A stretch of 64,000 nt of DNA from Mesodorylaimus sp. YZB2_4. Its lineage: Eukaryota > Nematoda > Enoplea > Dorylaimida > Dorylaimidae. Positions within the stretch are counted from its first letter, which is position 1. Each line of letters starts with the position of its first letter. Location: the NCBI GenBank assembly GCA_030248295.1, contig JASANH010000850.1, positions 1,054,001 to 1,118,000 on the forward strand, given 5' to 3'. Shown one piece after another: positions 1-13,400 of the stretch. Below the pieces are notes generated by a model. That model made no database searches, had not been told where the DNA came from, and was given only the letters and a program-made list of their open reading frames with translations. Position numbers and translations under genes: made by a program.

Positions 1-47
1 TCAAGGAATTTTTGGTGTTGAGAGAAGTTATCATGGGCTTCGTTTAG

Positions 48-1043
48 TTGAAAAATCCGAAAATGGTGGATGCATTGATTTTGGTCAATTGTACATCTGG
101 CGCAGCTGGTTGGGTTGAATGGGGATATCAAAAAGTAAGAAAATTTATTGTTGGTTGCGTTTTCTAATTATCTATCCTTCAGGCTAATGTTTATTATCTG
201 CGCAATCGCGGTATGACAAATCTGACGGTTGATTACTTGATGTGGCATAATTTTGGTCGTAATTTGGACGAATGCAGCCCCGATTTGATTCAATCTTACA
301 AGCAATACTTCGCTAAATTACCCAATCCCAAGAATTTGGCTCTTTTTGTGGAGTCTTATGTGAGGTGAGGGAAGACGAGTCTTGTATCGAATGGGGAATA
401 TGTCATTGTGAATTTCAGGCGAACTGATCTGGGACTTCGAAGGGAAGGTCCAACTTTGCTGTAAGTTTTATCTTAAGACTGTCTGGCAGTACACTAGGAG
501 TAGTTTTTTGTTGGTGTTGAGTCGAGTCGAGGTTGGGAAATCCTGTTTAGACCACCGGTTTTGTCAATCGTTGGTATCGGGTCGGCACATATTAACGAAA
601 GCGTTGAAATGAACAGCAAGTTGGATCCGACTCGCTCCAATTGGATGAAGGTAAGATTGCGGTATAGAGGGGCGGGGATGGTTATCATTGGGCTCCACAT
701 TATAGATATCGGACAGCAGTGGCTTGGTGTTGGAAGAGAAACCGGATAAAGTAACGGAAGCGGTATTGTTGTTTTTGCAAGGCCAAGGCCACTGTGAGTT
801 GGTTGATTTTGTTGAACTTGCCCCGAGTGTAAGGCATGTTTGCTCTTTGCAGTTCCAACTATGAGTCACTTGAAGTGGCGTCAGTCGCGCTCTGGATCGA
901 TTTGCTCGGTCCGTTCGAATTCAATTTGCGTTCCGGAAGCAGCATCCGTGGTCCAAGAGCAAGAATCGGCTTGCGGGATCAGGGAGACGAAATCGGAGGA
1001 GAAGGTATGCGACGTGGCCGCTACTGCCACCCCGGTCAGTTAA
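48..1043 (+). CDS. NDRG: NDRG family protein, 3' part (six exons visible)
   Basis: The window opens inside an intron; coding exons are about 48-134, 183-364, 419-460, 551-650, 706-793 and 853-1043, all joining in frame. NDRG proteins have an alpha/beta-hydrolase fold but lack a working catalytic triad; they act in the cytoplasm in stress response, trafficking and differentiation. Seen here: a segment like L-x-N-P-x-M-V-x-x-L-I-L-V-N, then the block N-S-K-L-D-P-T, which matches the NDRG1-4 signature E-C-N-S-K-L-D-P-T, then the last fold helix ending in F-L-Q-G-Q-G-H, then a Ser/Arg-rich tail (S-R-S-G-S-I-C-S) like the phosphorylated tail of vertebrate NDRGs. The N-terminal half lies upstream of the window. 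Which paralogue it represents cannot be told; invertebrates often have only one or two. Identification is strong, exon borders good. Confidence 0.9.
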
Positions 1044-1522
1044 GCAAGCTGAGAAATCGGCGAGTGAATTCACTCTGCCCAGTTTATATTCCATTGTTGT
1101 GCTGTATGCGTTGTACACAAACATAGTTGGCCTGTTCATGTTCTGCAAGTCATATACCTACCTAATGAGGCAGTTTGTATAATGCAAAGTATTAACCTTA
1201 TCGCAAGTCACTCTTTTGCTTGTGGCTCCCGTTGTGTTAGTTGTTAGGGCTCATGTGTCGGACAGGTACGCTTGGACTGATGTGATAGAGTGGAGTGGAA
1301 ATGATTATTTGATTCTGGTTTGAGGCAGCTGACGATGACATGTGAGGAGGGTGATGTCAGGAAACAATGTATTATTTGTACCTACCTGTCGGGCGAGTAA
1401 ACTATGCTTATGCTCTGTGGTGGGATTACATATGCGCTGGTTGAGGTAGCTGAGGCGGGCCTGCTATTTTGCTGTGCAATCTGGAAGTGTAACTGTACGA
1501 GCTTGTACTCGATACAGGAGAA
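1044..1522. other. Intergenic gap NDRG to INTS8
   Basis: About 480 bases with no coding exon I can support. The only clear signal is an acceptor-like sequence ending in ACAG five bases before the INTS8 start codon, which could be a 5'UTR or spliced-leader acceptor. Confidence 0.5.
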
Positions 1523-4500
1523 ATGGACGCGTTGAATTTCCTGTTCCAACAACCGACCTTGAACTGGCTGGACTTTTATTTGGAACCGACGAAATTGATT
1601 CCGCATTTGGAACAGAAAAAGCCAGGTGAGCGGGTGGACTCGGGCAAATAAGGAAATAATAACAGGGGTGGACTACAGGCACGCCGGTAATCTGGAAGTG
1701 GAAATGCACGATTCTTTTTCAGAACCGAATGCGGACTTGTTGATTGCTCAGTTCTGCGAACAAGCGAAACTGGAAGATCTGCAGGCAATGGCACCGGACT
1801 TGACAGTCGGTAAGTGGGTTCTGTACATTATTGGTAATAGTCATCGCAGTAGTTTTCGTGCAGAAGACGAAGAGTATCATCGGAAAAAGTCGAAAAAATT
1901 GTGGTGTCTGGCATTGAAAGTGTGTTCGTATCTGAAATGGAATCTGAAGGCCTTGAGGAAGGTGTAAGTACGCTTGAGTGGTGACTGGTGCTGGTGCTCA
2001 TGCCAATGGAATGCAGGTAGAGTCTACAAGATGAAGGATATGTAGTGCAGTATTCACTGGGAATACTAGAGCAGATTATAACCTGTGGAGATAGATGGGA
2101 AACCATAGGGGCACTAGACTGGCAGGAAACACTCACAGACACATCTCTGAATGGATTTTTTTACAGATGCCACATCGTGAATATGAAACTTCTGATGCAA
2201 GAATTGAGTAGGATAATGGGCGCGAATGACCTGGTGTCACTGCTTCGTGGGCACGAGGGTGCAGAACCACCGAATCTGGACTCGCCTGCGGCATTGAGGA
2301 TGTCGATAAGGATCTTATGCGCTCGTTGGTGAGAATAGCTGACGGTCTTGATGATTGTGTCTTATTAGCCCCTTTTTTTAGGATCTTGGACTCGATCCGA
2401 CACGATTCATTTCCAAAACCGCCACCGAAGATAACTGTGTCGAATCCGTAAGACTTCTTTCAGTTTTGAATTCTTGGGTGAAAAAGTTTTGTTTTAGATC
2501 AGCACAAATCGACCCCAGTTTGCCATTGCTAGAAGCGAAAACAGCTGCGATTCAAGAAGTAAGCCCTGGGCGGTTGTGGATCGAGTTATGCCAGGTGTGT
2601 TTTGCGTTTTTAGCTGAAATCGATGACCGATCTTGCCGTGGAAGCCTTAAAATCAGTTAGCAATGGCGGTACGTATTTGGTGGTGACACCGGACTGTTTC
2701 GTAATCCCTGATGAAGGCGGGCGAGACGTACACGAGATCGCAGAATTCGAATGGAGCAAGGCGCAGGATGTCTCGCCGAAGATGGCCTACCTGCAGGTAT
2801 TATTAGTTGGGTACGGGTGACTAGGGCAAGTATATGGTGCCTCGTTTTAGTGCACTTTCGATCTCGGCGAGCATTATTTTTTCACCCGGCAATATAAGTC
2901 TGCTCGAGACTGCATCAAGGCAGTGTGTATTGGTTTCCCCGGAGTACGTTTGCTGGCGGAGGGATGAGGTCCAAGCGGCACAATTTTAGCTTTTTTAGGT
3001 TTCTGCATTTCACGATCACTTTTCGTTGGACCAAGTTTCCATCACGGGTTATAGTCGCGCGTTGAAGATCGACGTGGAGGAGGCGGTAAGAGTGCTTCTG
3101 TTTGATGCAGTGCTGTCTGACCTTGTCTTCTATAGCCGACTAGAGAGGGCGATGGTGGAGAGCTGCAGCAATCGTTAGTTCAGAAGTACATGGAGGAAGA
3201 GGATATCATTAACCAAAAGTGAGTATTTGCAACCCTGGATATTTGGACTTTTACCCTGGTTAGTCGGCACTTTAGGTCTCTCGCACGATATGCGCAAGTT
3301 CATTCGACGAATTTGCTGTCGGCAATCAATGGTTTGTTTGCTGTGACTGAACGAGACGTTCAGTTCCTTCGGAGACCAGAAAACGCTTCTACATTCTGTT
3401 TGGTATGTGCACGAGGTTGTCCTTAGCTGCGTCGCAATGGAAAGGGCTTTCCTTTCTAGCATTTGAAAGATTATAAGCCTTCAACGGTATCATGGACCAT
3501 TATCGAATCTTACTTACGGTAAGGGGGGAGGACTTGGTGGCTCAGGTTTGGTAAAATCTTCTTTTAGATTCTTGTGTTCATGCCACCCCGGACTACTGGA
3601 AACGTTGAAAGGATGCGGCGTGTTCGAAAGTTTGCGATGGTCGGAATCAACAGTGAAGAAGTTTACAAATGCGTTGCCGAAAACGAATGAATCCATACCA
3701 GATCTGTGTAAGTCGAGGAAACTATTGTAATTATAGATCGATCGAGGGGCAATGGGTGGGAAGGGGTCCTCTTCCGCTTAGCTCATGCCTGTGTCGCACC
3801 CTCCCAAATCTAAGTTTCCTGTTTATGTCCTTGGATAGGGCATAAGTTGAGTGTACTTTCTAGCCTTGTTGTCAAAATTGGAGCCACCTTGGCGAGTTCT
3901 TCATACGTTCGACAGTGTTGAGCTGAAAACGTACGCCCAGCGAACCGAGCCGAATCGGGTTTCCTCGCATGTAAGTTGGCTAGTGTTCTTGGATTATTCA
4001 GTGGCTGAGTTTTTGTTTCTGTTTTAGTTTATTGTCCCAGCTTCTGTCCAACCGTTACTGTTGAAATTACCGACCAGCATTTACCAAGATTTAGTGGCGT
4101 TGGCGGCTTGCAAAGCGCAGCAGCTGACTCAGATCGGGGTAAGCTTATTGGAAGAGACTCACATTTAACTTGTGACTGGAGGTCCTTTTTTGAAGACCAC
4201 GGCGGCGGTGCCTGCCCTGTTGGAATTGGCTAGCCACGAGGCTCGGTCTGGATCCGGCGAAACGGCACCAGAATTAGCGTGGGAACTGATTCGTCTTGAT
4301 CTGGTGCGTTGGCACAATCTATTGCATCGGTGTGCTGACGTTCAGAAGATGGGTCAAATGACGATGGAACTGGCGGGCAAGGTGAAAAGTTTCATTGCCT
4401 CGTGTGGTCAAAGAGGGACTTGTAAGTTGGCTTTTTGCGGGGTAGCTTTCCTGAGCCTATGTATATGTATATGGAACCTCTTGGTCTTAGCTTCGAATGC

Positions 4501-6004
4501 AAATTGGGAGTTGTACATGTTGGCCACATCATTCCTGTTGAACACGTGCGATTGGGAATATATCATTTTACACTGTCCGTCGTTTCATCGTTTTGCGAAC
4601 GTAAGTGCCGACTGCCGATACAATATTCCCCCGTGCTCGACGGATGTTTGCGTTCTAGTTTGGAAAAGTGCTGGCTAGTTTGTGCTATGAAGTGTCTAAA
4701 GGGGGCGTGAACGTGAGGAATGTGGCCCGAGAATTCTTCGATATCATGCTCCCGACCATGGTCGATTCCATGCAGTACAGACGAGGCGCGGGCGGTCCTC
4801 AGGCATCAGTGGTTAGGGAAGCCCCTGTGCAGTTATTGAGTCGGGCATACTTCACTGCTATCGTAAAGAATCTGAAGGTGAGTGCTGGTCTCTTGAAGGT
4901 GGTGTGCTATTGGAGGATCCGTTACAGGAACCGTGCGCCGTCTCGCTTCTGGTGTCATTCTTTGTGAAGCTGTACAATGGCTTGAAAGGCGGCCTTATCG
5001 AAATATTCGCCGAGCACGTGTCAATGTGGCCAACCACGTTCGTTGAGTGAGTTGTCTTGGTTCCTGCGGATGTGTGGGTTTAGTTGATTAGAGTCATTGT
5101 AGTGCCTCGGGTGTCAACGAAGGATACCTAAAGGACATCTTTTTGATCACTTTGGAGAACGCGTTATTGGTGAACCCGAACAATGCATTTTGGTTACGGG
5201 CCAGAGGCGACTTCGAGATCGGTACGTGGTGGGGTTAATGCAGCATTTTAGTGACTTTGCAGAGTAAGGTGATCTTTTAGTGAATGATCGGTTGGAGTCG
5301 GCACTGCAGTACTATCTTCAATGCTTGCTGTCGTGCAGTGACGGGTTTACCAAGCCGCTGCCGGATAATGTGGTGGATGACAAGGTAAGGCTGTGTATGT
5401 GGAGGGACTACTACATTTAATGTATGATATCTGTGTAGCTTGTTCTGAATATGGTCAAATGTTGTGGCCGTATGGAATGCCACACTTTGGAGGCGTTGTT
5501 GTGCCAGCTGCTTCGAGAACCAAACTACGGCCTGGCAGTGAAGGCGTTGCAAGAGACTTCTAACTATGACGGTATCGATGCATATTATGGCATGATCTGG
5601 GATCCGGCGTTACTGGAACTCTTGATTTGTAAGATCAAGACCCCTTTGATTGGGAAAGGATAATCGCTCTCTTTTTCAGATGCCTTGGAGAAATCGAATC
5701 AGCAACAAGCACGAATGGAAACTGCTGTGAGTACCTTGGATTATGAATATTTGAGGGGTCATTGCATACAGAGTATGCTTGTGCTGTAACGAGGGCCTCG
5801 ACACTTTCGAGCTGTCATTCCTACCATTCCTGTCCCTACTGCTAATAGGTCACGCATGAGTCCCTGAAGGTGATTGTTGTCTTTTAGATGCGGATATATT
5901 CACAGCAAGACAATAATATACATAACGAGGAGAACGTTCTGAGCACAGTCGCTGATAAACGTCGTAAAGCGTTTCTTACTGCAATGTGTCGTTTGTTCCT
6001 GTAG
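1523..6004 (+). CDS. INTS8: Integrator complex subunit 8
   Basis: About twenty short exons separated by introns of roughly 45-110 nt. INTS8 is a TPR/HEAT-like helical subunit of the nuclear Integrator complex; it helps bring PP2A to paused RNA polymerase II, and the complex cleaves snRNA and other nascent transcripts. The N-terminus (M-D-A-L-N-F-L-F-Q-Q, then W-L-D-F-Y-L-E) matches the start of animal INTS8 (W-F-E-F-L-L-E), followed by the conserved L-I-A-Q-F-C-E-Q-A and L-A-L-K-V-C-S-Y-L-K-W-N-L. Near the C-terminus the C-C-G-R-M-E-C-H-T block and the D-A-Y-Y-G-M-I-W-D block align with human C-C-S-L-L-N-C-H-T and D-S-Y-Y-D-Y-I-W-D, and the protein ends in R-R-K-A-F-L-T-A-M-C-R-L-F-L like the human R-R-K-K-K-F-L-Q-A-M. 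The ATG at 1523 follows an acceptor-like ACAG. Some middle exon borders are uncertain. Confidence 0.9.
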
Positions 6005-6366
6005 ATTTATGTATTGTTCTTGGTGTGAGTAAATTTTGCAAGTGTGACTATGGTTTGTGAGACAACGAACGTTTTATCGTCCATGTAGTCCTTTGCTGTG
6101 GTGGGTTCGAAAGACGCGCTGTTGTGCTCTTTACGCCAGTAGGAACTGAATTTGTGGATTCAGCTCCGAATGTGGGTGAGGTTGTTCGGGCACATTTGCA
6201 TATATGGGCGTGTGTACAGTTGTGTTGGCTCGGCTTATCTTTGCGCGTTGACGAGAATGTGGAGAGGTTTGATTGAGTGCGAGAGTTGTGTGCCAACAGT
6301 ACAGTGCTATATATTTTTAGAGCAGAGGACGAAAGGAGGTTGGAGGCGGCGCGAAGTAGTAGCAAG
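6005..6366. other. Intergenic gap INTS8 to LARP6
   Basis: About 360 bases. No coding exon is supported. A TTTTTAG acceptor near 6318, 48 bases before the LARP6 start codon, could mark a 5'UTR intron or a trans-splice acceptor. Confidence 0.4.
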
Positions 6367-8289
6367 ATGGACGAGTCGGCGCCCTCCGCTCAGGCAACCG
6401 AGCGATCGAAGCCAGTCGACGTTGTCCAAACGTCGATGGCCCAAGGAGTTGGCGATACACCATCGCTGACCGAAGACCAAATGGGAAAGGCGGGAGCGCC
6501 ACGAGGAGTCGAAGAACAACAGGTTAGTAGGGGTGGACTCAGTGAGTGCCAGCTGTGGACTGGACTGATTGCAGGGAGACGATGAAGTCGACGACGAGTG
6601 CGACCCCTTGGATTTGGAGACATACAAACCCGTCTCCGGAGAGATCCTTTCCAAATTATTGGCTCAAGCGGAATTCTACTTTTCCGATTCAAATGTCTTG
6701 AAAGACAAGTTTTTGATGAAGAACATTCAGAAGAATAAGGGCGGCTTTGTCAGGTAAAGGTGCCGATGCTGCGAGGCTGGGGTTCCTACGCGCTTCCATT
6801 TTCAGCGTGAAACTGCTGTCTTCGTTTCGACGTATGCAAGCCATTTCGAAAGACTGGCGCGATCTGGCTTACTCTCTGCGACGATCGGAGAAACTGGAAG
6901 TGAATGCGGCTGGAAACAAGGTGCGACGGAAAGATCCATTGCCTCAGTGGGACGACAGTGTGTTCGATCGAACTGTGATCGCTATCAACCTGCAGTAAGC
7001 ATGTCGGGGTCTGGAGGGACTACTGTATTTTGGATGTGTGCCCTTGGGAGGGATGTCCTCTTTGGAGCACGGTCCTGTGCTGTACAGGAATCCCGTAGAT
7101 TGGTCTAGAACTTCGATAAAAAGTATTCTTGAAACTGCGGATACGAGCAAGACTGTGATGGCTTCTTTCCAGAATCCCCGAGGTGTCTGTGAACGCGGTG
7201 AAACAGATATTCGGCAAGTGCGGTTCGGTGACGCTTGTTCGTGTTCTGCAACCCGGAAAGGTGCTGCCTGACGACTTGAAGCAGTTTTCTCCCAAGCACC
7301 CGGAATTGAGCACGAGGGTGTGTGCGGTTGTGGAGTTCTCCAAACAAGAGGAGGCTCAGAAAGCGCTCAACGACCTCGGCGGGAAGGGTGATTGGAGAGG
7401 AATGCAGGTGAGGGGGGAGGGCACGTGAAGGCTGTCTAGGGCTGGGGGTTGGCTAATGGATAAATTCAGCGGTAGATTAGACTTGCGCCAGAAGTAGGAT
7501 GGTGACAGATCACTCGCCATGGGCACTCACTTTCAGGTACTGTCGCTACGGGGGCCAGGATTGCCACCAGACCAAGCAGTCGAACCTGGAATGGATGTGC
7601 TGTTGGAAAAGGGCGATGGTGTCAAAATTGTCAGACCCGGGCAAAAAGGGAAAGAAAACATCGCTACGAAGACTGTGGTGACCATCGACTCCTCGCCTTC
7701 CTCGTCGCCATCAAGTAGACGTAAGAAAACAATATCACGTAGCGGTGCTGGCGGGGGCAGTGCTGGTATTCCGATCCCTGACAAGCACAAACTGGATGCG
7801 TTTGGTGGTCGTGGTTCGCCAGGTCGGTCGCCGGGTGCTGGTCGACGTAGTCCCAAACCGTCCTCATATGTTGGTTCGGGTGATGAAACTGGTGCAGATC
7901 GTTTCGAAGCTCGGACCACTCCGAAGCCCATACCGGGCAGGATGCAGCAACATCGGGGTACCCCGATCGGGAGTCCTGATGTAAGGCCTGTGCTTCTGTC
8001 TTACTCCTCAAAGTCTAATCCCCTGGTTGATTAGGTGAGAGCCCGAGGCGCTGAAGAATCGCCGCTAAGCTGCAGTCCAGGCAGTCTGGGCACAAGCCCT
8101 TGGATCAGGCGCAGGTAAGCCGACCAGCGCTTACCTTTGAGTGGCTCATACAATGCAACTTTGTTCAGGGCTCTGATGGAACAAGCCGATCCGTCATCGT
8201 CGCCTGGTCGCAATTTGATCACAGTCATTCGCCAACCTCGTGGACCGAATGGAAGCAAAGGATTTTCGGGTTTACGACCGTCTAAATAA
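6367..8289 (+). CDS. LARP6: La-related protein 6
   Basis: RNA-binding protein; in vertebrates LARP6 binds a 5' stem-loop of collagen mRNAs and links them to translation and the cytoskeleton. Order of domains: an acidic, disordered start; a La motif (L-L-A-Q-A-E-F-Y-F-S-D-S-N, K-D-K-F-L-M-K-N-I, then F-R-R-M-Q-A-I-S-K-D) from about residue 70; an RRM-like domain (P-E-V-S-V-N-A-V-K-Q-I-F-G-K-C-G and R-V-C-A-V-V-E-F); a Ser/Gly/Pro/Arg-rich linker; and at the extreme C-terminus R-Q-P-R-G-P-N-G-S-K-G-F, the SUZ-C (LSA) motif that separates LARP6 from other La proteins. The stop is TAA at 8287-8289. Short introns of about 55-150 nt. BOLA3 follows 220 bases downstream on the same strand. Family assignment is firm; the exact splicing of the linker is less certain. 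Confidence 0.9.
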
Positions 8290-8511
8290 TCACTGGATCA
8301 TTAGGACTCTAATCATGTGCCTTTCAGATTTTATGGGATTTTTTATAAGTTTTCTTCAAAACAGGTTGAGGGTCCGGTGGTAGTAAAAGTGAATTTTTGT
8401 ACTTGCCAGATTTTTACGCTTGGGATAATTCCTGGATATTGTGATTGGTCGAGTAAACACCTTGGACTGGTTCCCGTCTCCAAGAGTCCGTAGGGTCCAG
8501 TGCTCGAAAAG

Positions 8512-8904
8512 ATGTTTTTACGAGTTTGGGCTGGTGTTCCGAGGCGTTGGTTCAGTAGCGAAGTGGCCGAAGGAGAACGACGATTGGTCAATTTACTGAA
8601 AACGCATTTTCCGAAAGCGTCCGAAGTTTTAGTAGAGGACACATCAGGTAAGGCGAGAGGAAGCCAACCATGGATCGTTGCCAATCTTTTCTTTTGCAGG
8701 TGGTTGCGGCGCTTTCTATCGAATTCTAATCGTTTCGCCGGAATTCAAGGGCAAGTCCTTGTTAGAGCAGCATAAAATGGTCAATCAAGTAAGAGGTTCT
8801 AGCTGCCTTGCAAACTCGTGACTAAAACACATCCATTTTAGGCGTTGGGAGAGGAAGTCAAGAAGTTACATGGCGTAAATATTCAAACGGTCGCGCAGAA
8901 GTGA
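8512..8904 (+). CDS. BOLA3: BolA-like protein 3, mitochondrial
   Basis: Small three-exon gene (about 8512-8646, 8700-8788, 8842-8904). BOLA3 acts with GLRX5 and NFU1 in the mitochondrial matrix to deliver [4Fe-4S] clusters to lipoate synthase and respiratory complex proteins. The start [16 protein letters not shown] looks like an amphipathic arginine-rich mitochondrial presequence. The BolA fold follows: L-L-K-T-H-F-P-K-A, then S-G-G-C-G-A-F-Y with the cluster-binding Cys, then [16 protein letters not shown] with the conserved His. Length of about 95 residues is normal for the family. It lies close behind LARP6 on the same strand, so joint transcription is possible but unproven. Confidence 0.92.
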
Positions 8905-9097
8905 TGACAGTTTTTGTAGCATTCGCTAGATTTAGAATAAGGTTTATATTGGTCGTGATACACTCGTAGTACGCCAGTAGACCAGACAATAATTATTTTA
9001 AACAGAAAAATCTGGCGTTTAGGTCAAAGGGTGCGTACTGGATATAATCTACCTACTGTACATGCCAGTTTGAGGGATCATCAGTTCATCCATAGCA

Positions 9098-10012
9098 TCA
9101 ATCCATCAATTCGCGCCTGCGACTGTGAATAGTTTGGCTGGCCAAGTTGACCAAGCTGTCGACCGTGGCACCCGTCAATTGGCAACCCATACTTATTCGA
9201 ACTTCCTCAAATAATTCTCGCTTTTGCCTCCTGGTGTAGGAAGACGATTCATAAATGAAGAGACGTGATACAACAACTTACATAGACAAAAAGGCGAAAC
9301 GCTTGCCCATCTCCAAGAAAAAGTCGGTCATCATAGCTGCCTCAGCCATCGGAGAGATCGGAGTAGTGATCGGTGGAGATGAATCGGGCTAAGAAAAGAT
9401 TTGCGGAGTCAAATGCTAGGGCCTAGGTACCAAAGAACTACAAACAACCTACCACGGGTGGGTTTTCCGCAACATTTTTCCCCACACCCGAATTGTCTTT
9501 GCTGCGTACAGAGGGCTGCGGGACTGGAACGCGACTATTCAACGATGCTCGTTTCTGCTTCTGTAGTTTCTCAGCAAATTTTTGCGGGTTCAGTGTATCC
9601 TGAAATAAAGATGGCGTATTGATGTCTGCCTTGTTTAAAAGATAAAGCTTGACGCGCCGTGGTCATGGCAGGCGGGAACACTTGACTCGGAGCTATGCGA
9701 CCGCGTCCGCGTCCCGGCTGTGGTACTCGAAAACCAGCGGAGTGTTGCATTACTGGACTCTAAAAAGAAATTACTTATAAAAACAAATGCATATGCCGAC
9801 AGAATCGAGAATGACCTGTGCTATGAGGTAACAGGTGTCTGCAGTAAGCTTACCGAAATTCCGACTTTAACAAAGTGATGACCCACCTGAACACGCGGCG
9901 CCAATTCGCCAAAGCTGCGAAATAGACTACGCTGACGGTTCTTTTGCTGAGCCAAGTAGGTGGCGTATTGTTGTGGATTAATCTGCTGAAAATGCATCGT
10001 ATGCTGCAACAT
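9098..10012 (-). CDS. Unrecognised Gln/Arg-rich protein with C-terminal helical motif
   Basis: Five or six exons on the minus strand join in one frame from an ATG at 10012 to a TGA at 9098-9100. I do not recognise the family. The N-terminus is Gln-rich (M-L-Q-H-T-M-H-F-Q-Q-I-N-P-Q-Q), followed by an R-V-P-Q-P-G-R-G-R-G-R-G-R-like basic stretch (exact form P-G-R-G-R-G-R), a block L-N-P-Q-K-F-A-E-K-L-Q, a Ser/Pro-rich stretch, and a C-terminal helical block M-T-D-F-F-L-E-M-G-K-R-F-A-F-L then R-Q-K-R-E-L-F-E-E-V. That last block loosely resembles the BESS protein-interaction motif of insect MADF-BESS regulators, but no DNA-binding domain is visible. A small nuclear or RNA-associated adaptor is one possibility. 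The consistent splicing makes a real gene likely. Confidence 0.55.
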
Positions 10013-10490
10013 AGTTCATTTGCAATATCCGTTTCGATGAGCAACATGGCCATACCGGACTCATTTTAGCCCCATAAACGTGCCCTGGCCAATAGCTAAT
10101 GCTCGGAGGAGCCGAAAATTGAAAGCCCAGACCATTCGACCTAAAACAGGATCGACCGATTTACCGAAATTTTAGCTAAACGTAGGTCTACCCGTCTCTG
10201 GCGTCATAATAAACAGGAACACCGGTCATTGTTTTACGGACAGACTTTTTGGACAGATTCACTGCAATCTATCTAGATAATAACTTATGCCTGACACGTC
10301 TGCATGCACAACAGATACGGAATAGAACGACCGAGGAAGTGTAAAGACCACTTCGACTTCAAAATCGGGTGGTGTCTGCTATTGGAGTAAGGCTTCCGTA
10401 GGGAGCCTGAACATCAATTAGCGTACTGTAGTCCAACTAAAGTGTGCGCGCACGAGTTCACGAGGGGTGGCAAGGGGCCGTCCTCGTGCG
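10013..10490. other. Divergent gap before RANBP9/10
   Basis: About 480 bases between two divergent genes, so promoters for both probably lie here. No TATA box or other certain element is visible. Confidence 0.35.
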
Positions 10491-13400
10491 ATGTTCAGTG
10501 GTGCAGTGGAAAGATCTGTGAAGTTGTTGCTGCAGTCGTGTCATCACAGGTGATCGTTTACCGGCGTGTCTAGTCAGCTTTTCTGGTTTCATATATTCGT
10601 CAGGTCGAATCTGACTAAAGAAGTTATCCCTGGCAATAGTACGCTGTGAAACGAGATTTTGTTCCAGAATTTACAACCAACGGTGCCTTTCCGCTGGGAA
10701 AGAGTTTGTAAGTTCTCGACTGCGTTTTGTGCTTTTTCAGTTTGACAATTAGCCTACAATTATTATAGGCTTGCCATTTCAAAGTGTTGGCTTCTTTGAT
10801 TGAAGCTTTATATTTGCCGCTCTCAAAGTAGATTTGATCAGGGCCAACTGAATGGGTGAGTCAACGATTTTGCGTACCTACTCGAACCTTTGGTCCTAAG
10901 ATCGGTGTGAGGTCGCTTGGCGAGGTTAAAGTCTGTTAATGGACGAGAGCAAGGGCATACTGTCTGGAAAGATGGTTGGTGACAGCCTACGCCAACACGT
11001 TTTTCGTTGAAATACAGGTGTGCTCCTTCTGTGTAGGGTTCGTATTTGCAGTTTCTGGTTCCGGTTTGACTAACCGACAGCAATACCACAATTCGATCTG
11101 CTTTCCGTAAAATCACTTGTAATCCTCGCTCTTTTTTAGATGCCGATGGTATTGAACGTCTGAAAAAACTTTATCCGTTCGTTGACCAAACGAAAACTCC
11201 GTTGCCGTCATGCTGGAGCGCTAAAGACAAGTTCCAGTACCTCGGCCTCACGCAGAATAATTTACGCGTCCATTATAAAGGTTAGTGCAGATCTTAAATA
11301 TTGATCTGTCCTAGTGAGGGTGTCCAGAGTCGTTTTTAGGGCAAGGTAAAACACACAAGGATGCGGCTGCGGTTCGATCAGATCACCCGATTCCGTCTTC
11401 ATGCGGGCTGTATTACTTCGAAGTCCGTATCGTCAGCAAAGGCAGAGATGGGTCCGTAACTGATGTCCTAAAATAAGTTCATTCTGAAAACTTGCTTATT
11501 CAGGTTCATGGGTATTGGCTTATCACAACAAAGCGTCAGCCTGAATCGATTGCCAGGTATTCAGCTGTTTATCCGTATATTATAATAATTCATAACTTAC
11601 AATGCTTTGGGTTTTTAAGGCTGGGACAGATCTTCGTATGGCTATCACGGTGATGACGGGAATTCGTTTTGTTCTTCTGGATCCGGTTTACCATATGGGC
11701 CAACTTTCACGACCGATGACGTGATTGGATGCGGAGTCAATTTTATTGATAACACTTGTTTCTATACGAAGAATGGCCATAATATAGGTAAGATTTTGCA
11801 TGGGTTGTCCTCTAATGAATTGAAAGCAATCTGATCTCTGTTTTTAGGTGTCGCTTTCACGGATTTACCGGTATGCAGGCAGGCTATTTATTATAAACTA
11901 AATCAATTCTGTAATTATGATTTCTAGGGCGGCCTTTATCCGACGGTCGGTTTGCAAACCCCCGGCGAAATAGTTGATGCTAATTTTGGTCTTATGCCAT
12001 TCGTCTATGACATCACAGAGGATCTAAAGGTAATGGCGTCATGCTTGCGCCAGGCTCACTAAGTACTTGTCTTGCCTTTGCAGGAAGCACAATTGCGCGT
12101 TCGCACTTCTATCGAACGATTTGCATTATCTCCTGCGAGATCCGAGTGGTTCAATAAGTAAAGGACCCTTGTTCTTCTGAGCGAGCGTGAACATGGCTTC
12201 TTTCAGATTGATTTCCGGTTACCTTGTGCATCACGGTTTCTGCGCTACAGCGGAAGCATTCGGTTTTGATGGAGGACATGCGGCGGTAGAAGATGTGGTT
12301 TCGATGAAACATCGTCAAAGTAAGCAAATTAGGTTCAAGTTTTGTCTTTGTTTAGCAGTTGATCAAAGATATATGAGATATATCTTAGATATATGCAAGT
12401 TGATTAAGTCTGGCCGTATAAGCGAGGCAATTCGTCAAGTGCAGCTCCTGTACCCGACCTTGTTTGAACAGAAGCCGGATTTGCTATTTTTGCTGAAATG
12501 TCGCCAGTTCGTTGAAATGCGAGCTGGAAATGACAACGAGGTAAGGATTTAAAATGCGGCATTGACCCAATTATTTTTAATGGTTTTATGTGTTTCTTAG
12601 ATACGTCGGCCTTCGCCAAGAAGTTCGCATTCGGCTTCGCCCGCTTGTTCGCCACCTCAATATAAGCTTTCGTCTCATATGCCTTCGAAGATGCGCCCGT
12701 CGCCGCTTCATTCTCCCAAAGGTCATTCAGCCATCCGAGCTAGCAAATTTTTCATCATTATTATCTGTTTCAGATTCTCCAAGAAGCTCACCGCGACGAA
12801 TAAAATCGCCTAGGCCTCGTAGTTCGATAACGCCGTCCTCCGAAATGGATCATACTCATGAGAGAGTATCTTCTCGAAACGGCTGTGAAACTCATAAAAA
12901 GTAAAGTGCTGACTATGAAATTTTATTGGTCAGCTACAGTGTAACTTGTTTTCAGTTTCATGGAATCGGGAGACGCTTCCGTAGGAAACGGAAAGAATGC
13001 TGACAATGGCAATTTTGAGAATGGAGTACACGCCAGTGATACAAGCGCTCCACCAGCACCGTCCGCTGTCGCAGACGATGTCATAACAGGTGGCTCGTAT
13101 CACGATGGCCCCTCGTCGTCTTCAGCGAGGAATGGCGCCGGGCATGTTGAGGGTGTGGACAAAGTTGATGAAGGTAAGTGCTGCGAAGGGGGGGCAATGA
13201 CTTAAAACAGGGGACTCACGATCAGATTCACCAACATGAAATATTTTAACCGAACTAGTTTCGTTGTAGAAATGGATGGTGACTTCTCAATGGCCATTGA
13301 TGGTATACCGCCGAGCCAGACAAATCGGGCGGCGGGTGAAGGAGTTGGCAACCGTGCGGAGCAAGTTGAGCAACAAGTTGTATTTGGTCGCGAGTTGAAT